DNA of 64,000 nucleotides from Planctomycetota bacterium (GTDB lineage Bacteria > Planctomycetota > UBA1135), in NCBI GenBank assembly GCA_008501825.1, contig QQUA01000002.1, positions 168,695 through 232,694 on the forward strand, written 5' to 3'. Within the stretch, counting starts at the first letter, position 1, and each line of letters begins with the position of its first letter. Positions 36,107-45,900 of the stretch are shown in pieces. A program made the position numbers and the translations under genes. A model generated the notes under the pieces. The model searched no databases, was not told the DNA's origin, and saw only the letters and a list, made by a program, of their open reading frames with translations.

Positions 36107-37024
36107 TCACGCCGGTCTCGCCGAAGGCAAACCTCCGCTGGGGAATCGGGTCGGTAGTTGGAACTCCACGTCAAAACCTAATGGCGCATTCTTGGAGGGT
36201 CCGGCAAAAAAAATTCCCCCAATTTCCTCAATTCTTTCTCGAATTAGGGGCAGCCCCTCTCCTCCCTGATCTCCGGAGGGAGCGATCGGCCCGCTCTGGA
36301 TAGAACAACGCAGCCAGCCTCCCCCTTCCGCCAGAAATATCCGACAAAACCCCTCATTCGGCTGACTATGCCGCGACACATTGCGAAGAACCTCGATAAG
36401 ACAATCCCTGACCTTGACTGGGTCACCATGGAAGCGCCCGCCTTCAGCCTGATCTAGAAACTCAATCTGGATTTCATGGGCCGTAAGCCGAGGCCGTTCG
36501 ATTGAAAAAGCTTCCTCCCACAACTTAGCCAGGGAAATCCTTTGCCCTAGCAACGATTCACTTGCGGCCCGAAGACTGTCCAGGACTCCATCCACGACCT
36601 CCACCCATTGGCGTGAAGGCGGCGGATTACGCTCCAACAAAGCCCACAATCCTTCGAACTGATCCCTCAGATCATTTCCAGATTCTCCCAGTACTGAAGT
36701 CACGTCGTGCCCACTTGGACTCAGAATGGAAAGCCATTCCTCTACCGTCTGCTTCATGCTTGCCAAATTCGCCAATGAGGAACTCCAAGCCTGAGCATGA
36801 AAGCCATCCTCCTCACTATCCTTGATCTGAGCCATGACCCTTATGTTGTAGAAGGAGGCTTCCACGATTCCGTGTTTGATTTCAGACAGCAGCTTTTCAA
36901 CAAATAAGCGATCCAGAGGAAGGGTTTCGCGATCAGTAGAATCTGGCTGACGGCGCTCATTCCAGAGGCGCCGCATCGCTTCGATTCGCCGACGGTATTC
37001 CGCCTGAACTTCGGAAGCATTCAC
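36107..37024 (-). CDS. Histidine-kinase-like ATPase (GHKL) protein, soluble
   Basis: A 305-residue protein. Its C-terminal half carries GHKL ATPase features: an N-box-like DCLIEVLRNVSRHSQP and a G-box-like GEGLPLIRERIEEIGGIFFA. The N-terminal half is helical and could be a dimerisation domain; a candidate phospho-acceptor is in SEIKHGIVEASFYN, but the H-box is not canonical. No membrane segment is seen, so it would be a cytoplasmic sensor. I prefer GTG 37024, whose GTGA overlaps the stop of the response-regulator gene; a TTG at 37039 is the alternative. The pairing with the regulator suggests a two-component system, with signal input from operon partners. Confidence 0.75.
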   Translation of the reverse strand: MNASEVQAEYRRRIEAMRRLWNERRQPDSTDRETLPLDRLFVEKLLSEIKHGIVEASFYNIRVMAQIKDSEEDGFHAQAWSSSLANLASMKQTVEEWLSILSPSGHDVTSVLGESGNDLRDQFEGLWALLERNPPPSRQWVEVVDGVLDSLRAASESLLGQRISLAKLWEEAFSIERPRLTAHEIQIEFLDQAEGGRFHGDPVKVRDCLIEVLRNVSRHSQPNEGFCRIFLAEGGGWLRCSIQSGPIAPSGDQGGEGLPLIRERIEEIGGIFFAGPSKNAPLGFDVEFQLPTRFPSGGLPSARPA

Positions 37025-38577
37025 TCCATCATTCTCCAATCACGATTCGACTCATCTTCCACACTCGACTTATGCCGAAGAAGATCCTTCCGCTTCAAAC
37101 CGAGTTGCTTCATCCAAAAGCGAAGATTACTAAAGTCTTTGTCAAAAGTTTCAGGACGAATGAATCCTATCCACTCTCCTGCACTTTTTACGGATCGAGT
37201 CTGGCGAATGACCCGACTCAAAAGATCTCGAAGAGCAAATTCTCCGAACTGATCTCGAAACTTTCGGACTCCCGCGGTGAATTTCTCTCCCGCGAGGATG
37301 CGTTCCACTATGTCCGACTCACTTTCTTTTGATTTGGACGGAGCCTTAATACCCAAGGAAAGGCAGCGATCAATCAACGATGCATCCAACTTGCACGTTT
37401 TTGCTCGAAGTACTGCTTTTCGGAGCACTGCTTGCAATTCGCGGACATTTCCCCTCCAATGATGCTGCTTAAGCATCTCCATTCCACTCTGGGAAATAGT
37501 TACTGGTTGTGAGCCAAGCTCTGTCCAAATATCCCGTAGAATCCAGTCACATAGTACAGGAATGTCTTCCGGGCGCTCTCTCAATGGAGGAATGTTCAAA
37601 AACTCTTGCGCCAATCGGAAGAATAAATCTTCTCTAAATTCACCGCGCTCTACGGCATCGTGCAAATTTCGATGAGATGCAGCCAAAACTCGAACGTCTA
37701 CTTCTTTTAGATCCTCTCCGACCCCAAGCCTTTGGACTTCTCCTTCCTGGAGAACCCTTAGTAACATGCCTTGGATCGCCCACTCCAAATCACTTATTTC
37801 ATCTAGAAATAAAGTCCCTTTGTCAGCAAGTTCAAATGCACCTGGTTCAGAACTAGTGGCACCCGTAAAGGCACCCTTGCTGTGCCCAAATAATCGGTCG
37901 GAGGCCAACGCCGGATTCCTGAGCTCGTTGCAATTAATTGCAACAAAATTTCCTCGCCTTCCGGAAAACCGATGAATGTCTTTAGCCAAGACTTCCTTTC
38001 CAATCCCTGTTTCGCCAAAAAGAAAAACTGGAATCCTAGTAGGCGCCAACAAAGTTACCTCTTGTCGTAGCTCAACAACGGCCTGGCTTTGCCCTTGGAA
38101 TCCCCACTCCTTGTCAAGTTTATCCCCGGCTTTCTTGCGAGGCCGACTTCTCAACCATTTCAACCTTTGCTGATCGAATTGATTCAGCCTTCGTTTTCTT
38201 TCCTCCAAAGCCCGCCCCAGAACGGCCTTGGTTTCATTCAAATCCGGCGGCTTCTTTAAATACCAAAACCCGCCCCGGGTAAGAGCTCGATTGACGGTAG
38301 GCAAATCGTCAAAAGCCGAAAGAAAAACGACCGGCAGGTCGAAATGTTCTTCCTGCAGAGCCTCAAACACGGCCAATCCTTCCCTTTCCCGATCTGGTCC
38401 GAGCTCTGGCGGCATTCGAATATCCAAGAAAACTACGTCAATGGCGCCCATGCGCTCAAGAATTTGGATGCCTTCACCGCCCGAATTGGCGAAAAATACC
38501 CTGTGCCCGAGGAAAACGGCCTGAAGAGCCGGCTTGATTTCTTCGACAGCGTCATCAATGACTAGGATTTGGGCCAC
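37021..38577 (-). CDS. Sigma-54-dependent response regulator (NtrC family)
   Basis: A 518-residue transcription activator. Residues 1-125 form a receiver domain with acidic residues Asp8 and Asp9, phospho-acceptor Asp52 (VVFLDIRMPP) and Lys in WYLKKPP. The central AAA+ domain has Walker A GETGIGKEVLAKDIH, the sigma-54-contacting GAFTGA loop, Walker B GTLFLDEI and REDLFFRL. The C-terminal 100 residues look like a diverged Fis-type DNA-binding region (ALRDLLSRVIRQ, RPETFDKDFSNLRFWM). GTG 38577 (MAQILVIDD) starts the receiver fold directly; a TTG at 38622 adds 15 residues of poor character. It heads the seven-gene operon, just downstream of a sigma-54-type promoter, so autoregulation is likely. 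Confidence 0.93.
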   Translation of the reverse strand: MAQILVIDDAVEEIKPALQAVFLGHRVFFANSGGEGIQILERMGAIDVVFLDIRMPPELGPDREREGLAVFEALQEEHFDLPVVFLSAFDDLPTVNRALTRGGFWYLKKPPDLNETKAVLGRALEERKRRLNQFDQQRLKWLRSRPRKKAGDKLDKEWGFQGQSQAVVELRQEVTLLAPTRIPVFLFGETGIGKEVLAKDIHRFSGRRGNFVAINCNELRNPALASDRLFGHSKGAFTGATSSEPGAFELADKGTLFLDEISDLEWAIQGMLLRVLQEGEVQRLGVGEDLKEVDVRVLAASHRNLHDAVERGEFREDLFFRLAQEFLNIPPLRERPEDIPVLCDWILRDIWTELGSQPVTISQSGMEMLKQHHWRGNVRELQAVLRKAVLRAKTCKLDASLIDRCLSLGIKAPSKSKESESDIVERILAGEKFTAGVRKFRDQFGEFALRDLLSRVIRQTRSVKSAGEWIGFIRPETFDKDFSNLRFWMKQLGLKRKDLLRHKSSVEDESNRDWRMME

Positions 38578-38683
38578 AACTATGCAAAAGAGGAAGGAGG
38601 TGAGAAGGGGTTCAAGTACCAAGCCTTGGAAGCAGGATGTAGATTCACTCTTGTTACCCTTTATATACCTAAAAAGACGTTAT

Positions 38684-38699
38684 TGCAACCGATTTGCCC
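38684..38699 (-). promoter_or_regulatory. Sigma-54 (-24/-12) promoter of the signalling operon
   Basis: Read on the minus strand the sequence is GGGCAAATCGGTTGCA. It matches 9 of the 12 fixed positions of the sigma-54 consensus TGGCACG-N4-TTGCA, with the invariant GG and GC at exactly ten bases apart. Transcription would start near 38673, about 95 bases before the regulator's GTG. The gene it would drive encodes a GAFTGA-bearing sigma-54 activator, which supports the call. GAATTC/GGAATCC-like repeats further upstream (about 38740-38765) are possible activator sites but weak. Confidence 0.7.
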
Positions 38700-38784
38700 A
38701 GAAACGCCCATTCAATCCAAAGAAATGAAAGGACTTGCCTTGGAATCCAGATAGAATTCAGAATCTTCTCACCCACTCACCATC

Positions 38785-39150
38785 ATGGATCAGTCCTACT
38801 TAAGCCTCAACGAAGCCGCCGAGCTCCTGAAGGTGGATTACAAGACTCTGTATCGCCTGGTTCGGCAGGGACGGATTCCCTCCTTTAGAGTTGGGCGAAT
38901 TTACCGAATTCACCGGCAAGACCTCGATTCATTTATGTCTACAGACAAAGGACTTAAAGAAAAAGAGCCCGAATCCAAATCGTCGAAGAAGAAAGAGGAT
39001 GGGACTTGGATTTGCTGCCTTACCGGGAAAGAGATTCTTTGGAGGGAAGACCTTGGGGGATTTCATGCCGAATCTGGCCATCCCATCCATCGAGAAGCTT
39101 GGGAGATATATCTTGCAGGCGCGAAACTTGGGCTTCCCCCTTCCCCTTAG
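38785..39150 (+). CDS. Excisionase/MerR-type helix-turn-helix protein
   Basis: A 121-residue DNA-binding protein. The first 50 residues are the helix_turn_helix_17 (excisionase family) pattern: YLSLNEAAELLKVDYKTLYR, RQGRIPSFRVGRIYRIHRQD, LDSF. A lysine/serine-rich linker follows, then a compact C-terminal piece with clustered Cys and His (WICCLTGKEI, FHAESGHPIHREAW) that might bind a metal. Proteins of this type act as recombination directionality factors or as small regulators. No integrase is nearby, so a regulator of this locus is the more likely role. Divergent from the response-regulator operon. Confidence 0.8.
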   Translation: MDQSYLSLNEAAELLKVDYKTLYRLVRQGRIPSFRVGRIYRIHRQDLDSFMSTDKGLKEKEPESKSSKKKEDGTWICCLTGKEILWREDLGGFHAESGHPIHREAWEIYLAGAKLGLPPSP

Positions 39151-39220
39151 TCTACTATCCCTTAATGACTACTATTAAATGACTTATGGACCATGACTGC
39201 TCCTAAATTACAATTAAATT

Positions 39221-39265
39221 TACCTTAATTTCCAGAAATTTAGTCTTTTGGGGTAATTTAAGGTA
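39221..39265. repeat. Inverted repeat in AT-rich leader
   Basis: Arms TACCTTAA (39221-39228) and TTAAGGTA (39258-39265) are perfect inverted copies, separated by 29 bases, within the AT-rich gap between the HTH gene and the coiled-coil gene. It could be a paired operator for the HTH protein encoded just upstream or part of an mRNA structure; there is no direct evidence for either. Confidence 0.4.
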
Positions 39266-39324
39266 CAGCGATCCCAATAAGACCCTGAGCACGGCAAGTC
39301 GCTGCGCCCTACCCCAACCATCAA

Positions 39325-40188
39325 ATGAGTTTCTTCGGTAAATCCATCATTGTTGCCCTGGCCATCTCCGCAGCCGGATTGGCCGTGGGCAAAGAGCAGG
39401 CTCAAACCTGGCTCTCAACGCTGACCACCATCTGGGAAAAGGATGACTCTTTGAGCGTAAGACTCCCCAAGGAGCTCCAAGCTCTGAACCGTGAATACCC
39501 GAAACGAATCGCCACGGTCAGGAAGGATTTGGCCGAACTCCAGGCCCATCTTCGCCAGCTTCGCGTGGAGCGCCGGATTTCGGAGCGAGTGATTCAACTG
39601 GCAAAAAAGGATCAAGAAAACCTTCAGAGCAAGTTGGCCCACTCCAAACATGCTTCACCAGCATGCACTTCCTGCCACACCGAACACAGTCCGGGAGTAA
39701 TGAAACAGCTTGCCGAAAACTGGCAGAAGCGGATCTCTCAAGCCGAACAAACCATTCAAGGTCACCGTTCCTCTCTTGAGGAAACAGGCATTGAAATGAG
39801 TTCATTAAAACGGCAAGCAAGCCAGCTCCAAGCATTGCTCACCAAACTGGAATCGGAGTACAGTCAATTCCGAGTCAAGGCTACCTCTCTTGAACGTCAA
39901 ATCCATTCCGCCAAAAGGAACCAGCGACTGATCGAAATGATTGAACAGCGTCAGAGAACGATCGATGAGCTAACTGCCTACGAAGCACCCAGCCTTTCTC
40001 AATTTGAGTCGCGATTGCATCAAGTCCGATCTCAGCAGCTTGCAAGATTGGAAATTTTGAACGGCTTAGATTCTCAAGTGGATTACGAACAACAGGCTCG
40101 AAAGGAGTTAGAAGCAGAATCCAAGGTCACTCAGGGGGAGGCTTTCGAATCCTATCCAGCAACTGGTAAAAATACGGCTGACATTTAA
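39325..40188 (+). CDS. Exported coiled-coil protein with a CxxCH motif
   Basis: A 287-residue protein. The N-terminal hydrophobic run (IIVALAISAAGLAVG) is a signal peptide or anchor. Almost all of the rest is charged heptad-type coiled coil (DLAELQAHLRQLRVERRISE, SLKRQASQLQALLTKLESEY). A break near residues 112-120 contains ACTSCHTEHS: CxxCH is the c-type heme attachment motif, and the surrounding histidines could be ligands or could bind another metal. The overall build recalls envelope-stress coiled-coil proteins but I cannot name a family. It follows the HTH gene on the same strand and ends at a strong hairpin. Confidence 0.7.
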   Translation: MSFFGKSIIVALAISAAGLAVGKEQAQTWLSTLTTIWEKDDSLSVRLPKELQALNREYPKRIATVRKDLAELQAHLRQLRVERRISERVIQLAKKDQENLQSKLAHSKHASPACTSCHTEHSPGVMKQLAENWQKRISQAEQTIQGHRSSLEETGIEMSSLKRQASQLQALLTKLESEYSQFRVKATSLERQIHSAKRNQRLIEMIEQRQRTIDELTAYEAPSLSQFESRLHQVRSQQLARLEILNGLDSQVDYEQQARKELEAESKVTQGEAFESYPATGKNTADI

Positions 40189-40214
40189 TCAATTATTTAT
40201 GTCAAACCATTTCA

Positions 40215-40247
40215 GGCGGTCGATCCGGAGTTCACGGATCGGCCGCC
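40215..40247. terminator. Bidirectional hairpin terminator
   Basis: A 13-base stem (GGCGGTCGATCCG paired with CGGATCGGCCGCC, one G-U wobble) closes a seven-base loop, lying between two convergent genes. The following T-tract is weak (TATTGTCTTG), so termination efficiency is uncertain. Confidence 0.75.
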
Positions 40248-40266
40248 TATTGTCTTGCCATGCAAA

Positions 40267-41127
40267 TCAATCCCGCCATAAATCGCGGCTGTTCTTGTTT
40301 TTGTTCCAGAACCGGGTCCACTCCAGGGAAGTGTTGTGGTCCGCTCCGGTAATCGATTTGAGTGCCCGAATCATCGGCCCCTTGGCCCGAGCCCAGCGCC
40401 GGTGTTGACCGTATTCGTCCGTGGCCTGCGCCGAAGAACGATAAGACTCCAATAGTTTCACCAAGTGCTTGGTGCACTCCCGGCGGATGGCTCCCGGAGC
40501 ATTGTCGAAATAGGCAATGGCGTCGGCCGCCCCGGCGATGACTTCCGGGTCGTGATGCTTCAAGAGATCGGCCAAGCCTTTGTGTTGGCGGTAGTCCAAA
40601 GTTTTGCCAATCAAACGAACGCAATGGCCTTGGAACTTGGAGTCCTTCCGAAACCGCCGGTCCTCGAAAGCCTTCCATAAAAACCGTGGGCCGTGAAAGC
40701 CCATGCGGCCGTAGGCATCGATCGCCGCATTCCAAATCTTCTGATTACCTTCTTCCATTCGCTTGCGCCGGGAAAAGCTTTTCCAGACTTCCCGAGCCAC
40801 CGTCTGGTTTTCCTTTTCCAAGTCCTTTTGTTCGGTCCGTAACGAATGGGCATCGTCGGGGCGACCGTCCAAGAGCAACTCGATTTCTTTCAGACGCTTC
40901 AAATTATTTTCAACTCTGGCCCCGAAACCCCGCACCGCCTCCACCACTCGGGCACTTTCCTTGCGGTCCTTCAGGGCGGTTTCATAGGCCTCCAGTGCCG
41001 CTTCCAGATCTTGCTGTTGGGAAACTGCGGCCTGCTGGACCGCAGGTGAAACAACCGGGAAAGCCGTTAAAGCCGGGACCATCGAAGCCGGCAACGGGAA
41101 AGCAAGCAGGAAGAGCAAGGAGATCAT
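40267..41127 (-). CDS. Secreted helical (HEAT-like) protein, hypothetical
   Basis: A 286-residue exported protein without a recognised family. The leader is MISLLFLLAFPLPASMVPAL. The first half is coiled-coil-like (DLEAALEAYETALKDRKES, RLKEIELLLDGRPDDAHSLR). The second half has HEAT-type helix pairs such as GLADLLKHHDPEVIAGAADA and CTKHLVKLLESYRSSAQATD. Proteins of this style are frequent in Planctomycetota. Converges with the coiled-coil gene across the hairpin at 40.2 kb and is separated from fumarase by 74 bases. Base composition returns to GC-rich here. Confidence 0.65.
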   Translation of the reverse strand: MISLLFLLAFPLPASMVPALTAFPVVSPAVQQAAVSQQQDLEAALEAYETALKDRKESARVVEAVRGFGARVENNLKRLKEIELLLDGRPDDAHSLRTEQKDLEKENQTVAREVWKSFSRRKRMEEGNQKIWNAAIDAYGRMGFHGPRFLWKAFEDRRFRKDSKFQGHCVRLIGKTLDYRQHKGLADLLKHHDPEVIAGAADAIAYFDNAPGAIRRECTKHLVKLLESYRSSAQATDEYGQHRRWARAKGPMIRALKSITGADHNTSLEWTRFWNKNKNSRDLWRD

Positions 41128-41201
41128 GGTCGCACCGGGGCGAGAGGAGCGTCCAGCATTCTAACCCACGCCCCGATGCGTCGAATTCCCGCCGAGAAAG
41201 C

Positions 41202-42812
41202 TTAGAGCTGTTCGAAGAAGTCATTTCCCTTGTCATCGGTCACGATGAAGGCGGGAAAGTTCTCTACTTCGATGCGCCAAATGGCTTCCATGCCCAGTTC
41301 CGGGTATTCCAAGACTTCCACCTTCTTGATGCAGTCTTGGGCCAAGCGAGCTGCCGGTCCGCCGATCGATCCCAAGTAGAAACCACCGTGCTTGTGGCAG
41401 GCTTCCAATACTTGGCGGGACCGATTTCCCTTGGCCAACATCACCATCGAGCCGCCTTCGGCTTGGAACATGTCGACGTAGGAATCCATGCGCCCGGCGG
41501 TAGTCGGTCCAAAGGAACCGGAAGCCATCCCCTCCGGAGTTTTGGCCGGCCCGGCGTAATACACCGGGTGATCCTTGAAGTACTGGGGCATGCCTTCTCC
41601 AGCCTTGAGCCGGTCCCGGATCTTGGCGTGAGCTTGATCCCGAGCCACGATCATCGGTCCGGTCAAAGACAAGCGGGTTTTGATCGGATAGCGATTCAGG
41701 GTTGCCAGGATTTCCGCCATCGGCAAGTTCAAGTCGACTTGGACCACTTCCCCTTCCAAGCTGGATTCGGAAACCTCGGGCAGGAAGCGGGCCGGGTTCT
41801 GTTCCAACTGCTCCAGGAAGAGACCTTCGCGGGTGATCTTGCCCAGAATTTGGCGGTCCGCCGAACAGGAAACGCCGATGCCCACCGGCAAAGAAGCTCC
41901 ATGACGAGGTAAGCGAATCACCCGCACGTCATGGCAAAAATACTTGCCGCCGAATTGAGCCCCGATACCGGTGCGACGAGTCATTTCATGAATCTTGGCT
42001 TCCATTTCCCGATCGCGGAAAGCGTGCCCTTCGGCGCTTCCTTGTCCGGGCAATTCATCCAAGTATCGGGCGGAAGCCAGCTTCACGGTTTTCAAATTCA
42101 ATTCCGCCGAAGTGCCGCCGATGACCACCGCCAAGTGATAGGGCGGGCAAGCGGCGGTTCCCAAGCTGCGGATCTTTTGATCCAAAAATTCCAACATGCC
42201 TTCTTCGGTCAACAGGGCCGGGGTCGCTTGATACAGGAAAGATTTGTTGGCGGAGCCGCCTCCCTTGGCCATGAACAGGAAATGGTATTCCTCGCCTTCG
42301 GTGGCATAAATCTCAATTTGCGCCGGCAAATTGCACTTGGTGTTCTGTTCCTCGAACATGGTCAGCGGCGCTAATTGGCTATACCTCAAATTGGTTTCGG
42401 TATAAGTCCGATAGATTCCCCGACTCAAGGCTTCAGCGTCGTTGCCTTCGGTCCAAACTCCTTGGCCCTTTTTGCCAACCACGATGGCGGTGCCGGTGTC
42501 CTGGCACATGGGCAAGATTCCGCCGGCGGAAATGTTGGCGTTCTTCAATAAATCGTAAGCCACGAAGCGATCGTTTTCCGAGGCTTCCGGATCCTCGAGG
42601 ATGTTGCGCAATTGCTGCAGATGCCCTGGGCGCATCAGGTGAGAGACGTCCTGAAACGCCTGCTTGGCCAGAACCGCCAAGCCTTCGGGAGCCACCACCA
42701 ACAGGCTCCGTCCTTCAAATTCAGCGACACGAACGAAGTCGGCGCTGATTTGCTTCCACGGGGTATCGGCTTTGCCGACGGGGAACATGTCCTGGTAGCG
42801 GAATTCGGTCAT
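41202..42812 (-). CDS. fumA: Fumarate hydratase, class I
   Basis: Interconverts fumarate and malate in the TCA cycle with a [4Fe-4S] cluster. The 536-residue length fits the single-chain FumA/FumB type. Marker segments: [20 protein letters not shown] with the first cluster cysteine, [47 protein letters not shown] and [21 protein letters not shown] place the start at ATG 42812 ([10 protein letters not shown]); the reading frame begins seven codons earlier. An oxygen-sensitive class I enzyme beside a hydrogenase-bearing genome fits a low-oxygen or facultative lifestyle, though this is only suggestive. Confidence 0.95.
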   Translation of the reverse strand: MTEFRYQDMFPVGKADTPWKQISADFVRVAEFEGRSLLVVAPEGLAVLAKQAFQDVSHLMRPGHLQQLRNILEDPEASENDRFVAYDLLKNANISAGGILPMCQDTGTAIVVGKKGQGVWTEGNDAEALSRGIYRTYTETNLRYSQLAPLTMFEEQNTKCNLPAQIEIYATEGEEYHFLFMAKGGGSANKSFLYQATPALLTEEGMLEFLDQKIRSLGTAACPPYHLAVVIGGTSAELNLKTVKLASARYLDELPGQGSAEGHAFRDREMEAKIHEMTRRTGIGAQFGGKYFCHDVRVIRLPRHGASLPVGIGVSCSADRQILGKITREGLFLEQLEQNPARFLPEVSESSLEGEVVQVDLNLPMAEILATLNRYPIKTRLSLTGPMIVARDQAHAKIRDRLKAGEGMPQYFKDHPVYYAGPAKTPEGMASGSFGPTTAGRMDSYVDMFQAEGGSMVMLAKGNRSRQVLEACHKHGGFYLGSIGGPAARLAQDCIKKVEVLEYPELGMEAIWRIEVENFPAFIVTDDKGNDFFEQL

Positions 42813-42941
42813 GACCGGCAAGAGGTGCTGCAAGCGTCCGGAAACAAAACCGCCGCCGGAAAAGGTTCCGGCGGCGTACGACCGGCATTGTAGGGATAGC
42901 CCGAAGCCGGGGCCTCTACCAGGGCTTCCCCGGAAAAAGCT

Positions 42942-45900
42942 TCAGCGCAGAATCGGCCGCAAGCGAATCCGCCGGAATTCGATGAAAGCTCCTTCCGATT
43001 GCAAGCAGATCTTGCCGGGGACTTCTTGGCACAGGCTGGCCCGGTTTTGCAACACGCCGTTGACCTCCAGGTGCAATTCGCCGCCGTTCAACCGGATCCG
43101 ATAGTGGTTCCACTCCCCCAGCGGAGCTTCGCTGGAGGGTTGCAACTTGATCGTCCGCCGACCTTGGGTCCTGGCCCCGTCGACTGCGGCGGGAAAACCA
43201 TCGATGTTCCAAATGTCGCCGGCATTGCGGTGATGGAGCTGGGCTTCAAGACTTTTCGGCCACACCTTGTCTTCCCCGACCATGCGCAACAAAACTCCTG
43301 AGTTGCCCGTCCCTCGGTTCGGATCGAAGCGCCACTCCAAACTCAACTCGTAGTTGGTAAAGGAGGCTTCAGTGCGCAAATAACCGACCGGCTGCCCCTG
43401 ACAGCGGAGCACGCCGTCGACCACGGACCAGACTTCGGCAGGATCGACCGAAGGATCTCCAAGATGAGGCTGCCAACCGGTCAAATCACGGCCGTTGAAC
43501 AGTTCGACGGCAGGCCCGAAGCTCGGCTCGGCCTCGGGATCTTCGCTTAAAAAGGCTACCACGTCGGCCAACTCCTGGGCGCTGAGTTGCAGTGCCAAAC
43601 CTTCCGGCATGGTGGAAACGCTCTGCTTACTCCGGGAAGCAATTTCCGAGGCCGGAATCGCCAAGCGGCGCCCTTGGGTGTCCTTCAAGATCAGGGTTTC
43701 GCCTTCGGCGAGCAGGAATCCGGTGTGCAAGCGGCCATCTTTGCGCTCCACCAGCCAGGTGTCATAGCCGAAGGCGATGCCGGCGCTGGGATTCAAAATG
43801 GCATCCAGCAGCGCCTCCCGGCCCAATTTGTGTCGAACGGCGGTCAATTCCGGGCCGATCGCTCCGCCGAGCCCCCTCATGGTGTGGCAACTGGAGCATT
43901 GGCCTTTCTCGGAGAAAAACAGGTCTCGACCTCGCCCGGGATGGCCTTGCAAAGCCATCAAACTGGCTTGAGAAGGCAAGTGAAGTTCGCCACCCGGTCG
44001 CGGGAAATGCTCGCTGGCCAAAGCCCGAACCGCCGGGTCGGCATGTCGGTACAACCAAGGGGCGGCGGCGGTCAAAAACGGCGGAGCCAATTGCCCCTGG
44101 GCAGCCAGGTGAAGCACGAAGAAGGCCCCTTCGTCGTCTCGGGCCAAACGCTCCAACGCCGCCAAGCGAACTTCTTCCGCCGCGGAACTTTGCCGTAGCA
44201 GGTTTTGGTCGGCGACCAGATCCGATCGATCCTCCGGCTTTTCCAAGAAAACCTGGAATTCCAACTCGGTGGTGGAACCGGGTTGTCCAGTTCCACCGTC
44301 GTCGGGACCGACAAGGGCCAAAAAGCGGACGGCCTGCGGCGGAACGGAAAAGGCCAGGGAGGACGGGGCATGAGTGCCGATGCCTTCTGACCAAACTTCC
44401 TGCTCTATCTTCAGAGGACCTCCGGCACAGTTCCGCCCGCGGTGCACTTGCCCCCAACCGGCTTCGGCATGCAACCACGGCCGGTCTGCCAGGGGGATTA
44501 CTTCTCCTTCCGCGGTAAGGAAGTGGGGTTCGATCCAATCGGCCCAGTCAAAACCGTTGCCCCGGCGACCGGGATCCACCACCAGCCACAGAGTCTTCGC
44601 GCCGACTACTTCCACGTCGATTTCGATCAGACCGGCGGAGAGCAGCCCGCTGCGATAACTCATTTCCGCCCGATCGAATTCCCGCGTTCCGAATTGCTGC
44701 TCCAGTCCGTAGCCGGCCCACAGGTTTCCCGACCTGTGTTGAAGCCAATGCTGGGCGATTTCTTGAATCGGTGGAGTTCCGGCCAGAGCGAAAGCCACCA
44801 TGCTTTCCGCCGCCTCTTGGCCGGGAAGGAAAGCCAACGCGTCCAAGGCTTGAAGGCGCGCCTCGAGGCTTAGGTCGGAGGCACCGGCTCGAGCCCGCAA
44901 GGCGGTCAACGCTTGGGGTGGATGAAGCCGCCAAACCATGATCGCAACCTGCTCCGGCCATTTCAGGGGGTCGGGATAGGCGGCAACCAGGGCTTCATAC
45001 AAGCCCGATTCCTTGTCTGTCGCCGCCAGGCCAAGAGCTTCCACCGCGAAACGGTCGTTCGGATCCAAAACCTCCAATAGATGGAACCAGGCATCTCGAA
45101 CTTGTTCCAGCGGCAGATCCCGCATGCTCAAGGCCACCTCGCGCCGGACTGCCGGATCCGGATCCTGAGCCAGGGACGGCAAGTGGTCGACCCAATTCGA
45201 TGGATCGCGGAGAGCCCGAAGGGCCACGATCCGAAGTTCCGGCTCGGCCGCTCCCAAGTAGCTTTCTACCTGTTGGCGTCCCTCCATCCCGCACCGGCTC
45301 AGACACCAAAGAGCCCGGGCCCGATGACGAAGGGAGGGCCATTGCAGAACTTCGAGCAACCACCGGCGTCCTTGTTCGCCCTTGGCTTGGATGGCTTCAA
45401 ATCCCAACCGGCGAAGGTTGACCGCCGGGGAAAGCAAGGCCGCCAGACAGCCTTCCCGGCTGCTCAAATCCAGCGCCGGAAACATCGGCCTGCTCCCTTG
45501 AGGCTGCAGCTTCAGGATCCGGCCATAAGCTTCCCGATCGGCCATGGCATGGCCGCCGACCCCTGGATCGAACCAATCGGCAACGTACACCGCGCCATCG
45601 GCACCTACGGCGACGTCGCTGGGTCGAAACCAACGGGCTTTGGGATCGGAAGCGTCTTTCCGTGAAGCCAACAAATCTTGCCGGTGAAATCGAAAACCGG
45701 CCCCTTGGCGAGAAGGATGGTGAGCGTAGACCACTCCGGCGCCGGCATCGGCGTTCAGGACCGCCCCCTGGATCCAAGGCTTTAACAACGCCCCTTCATA
45801 AACCGCGACTCCAGTGGGTCCGCCGGCGCCGTTGATGAAGCCCGCCGGCACGACTCCCGGATCTTGCTGATGCCAGTGGGCGTCCTGAGTGCTTTGTCCG

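Larger units (their letters stand above)
26700..40200. other. AT-richer accessory island
   Basis: From the end of the aminopeptidase gene to the hairpin near 40.2 kb the base composition falls visibly; for example, positions 29041-29100 count 24 G or C in 60. The genes on either side (M1 peptidase, HEAT-type protein, fumarase) are clearly GC-richer. Codon choice shifts to A/T-ending codons. The island contains the seven-gene signalling operon and two divergent plus-strand genes. I see no integrase, transposase, tRNA edge or flanking direct repeat, so acquisition by transfer is inferred from composition only. Confidence 0.5.
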
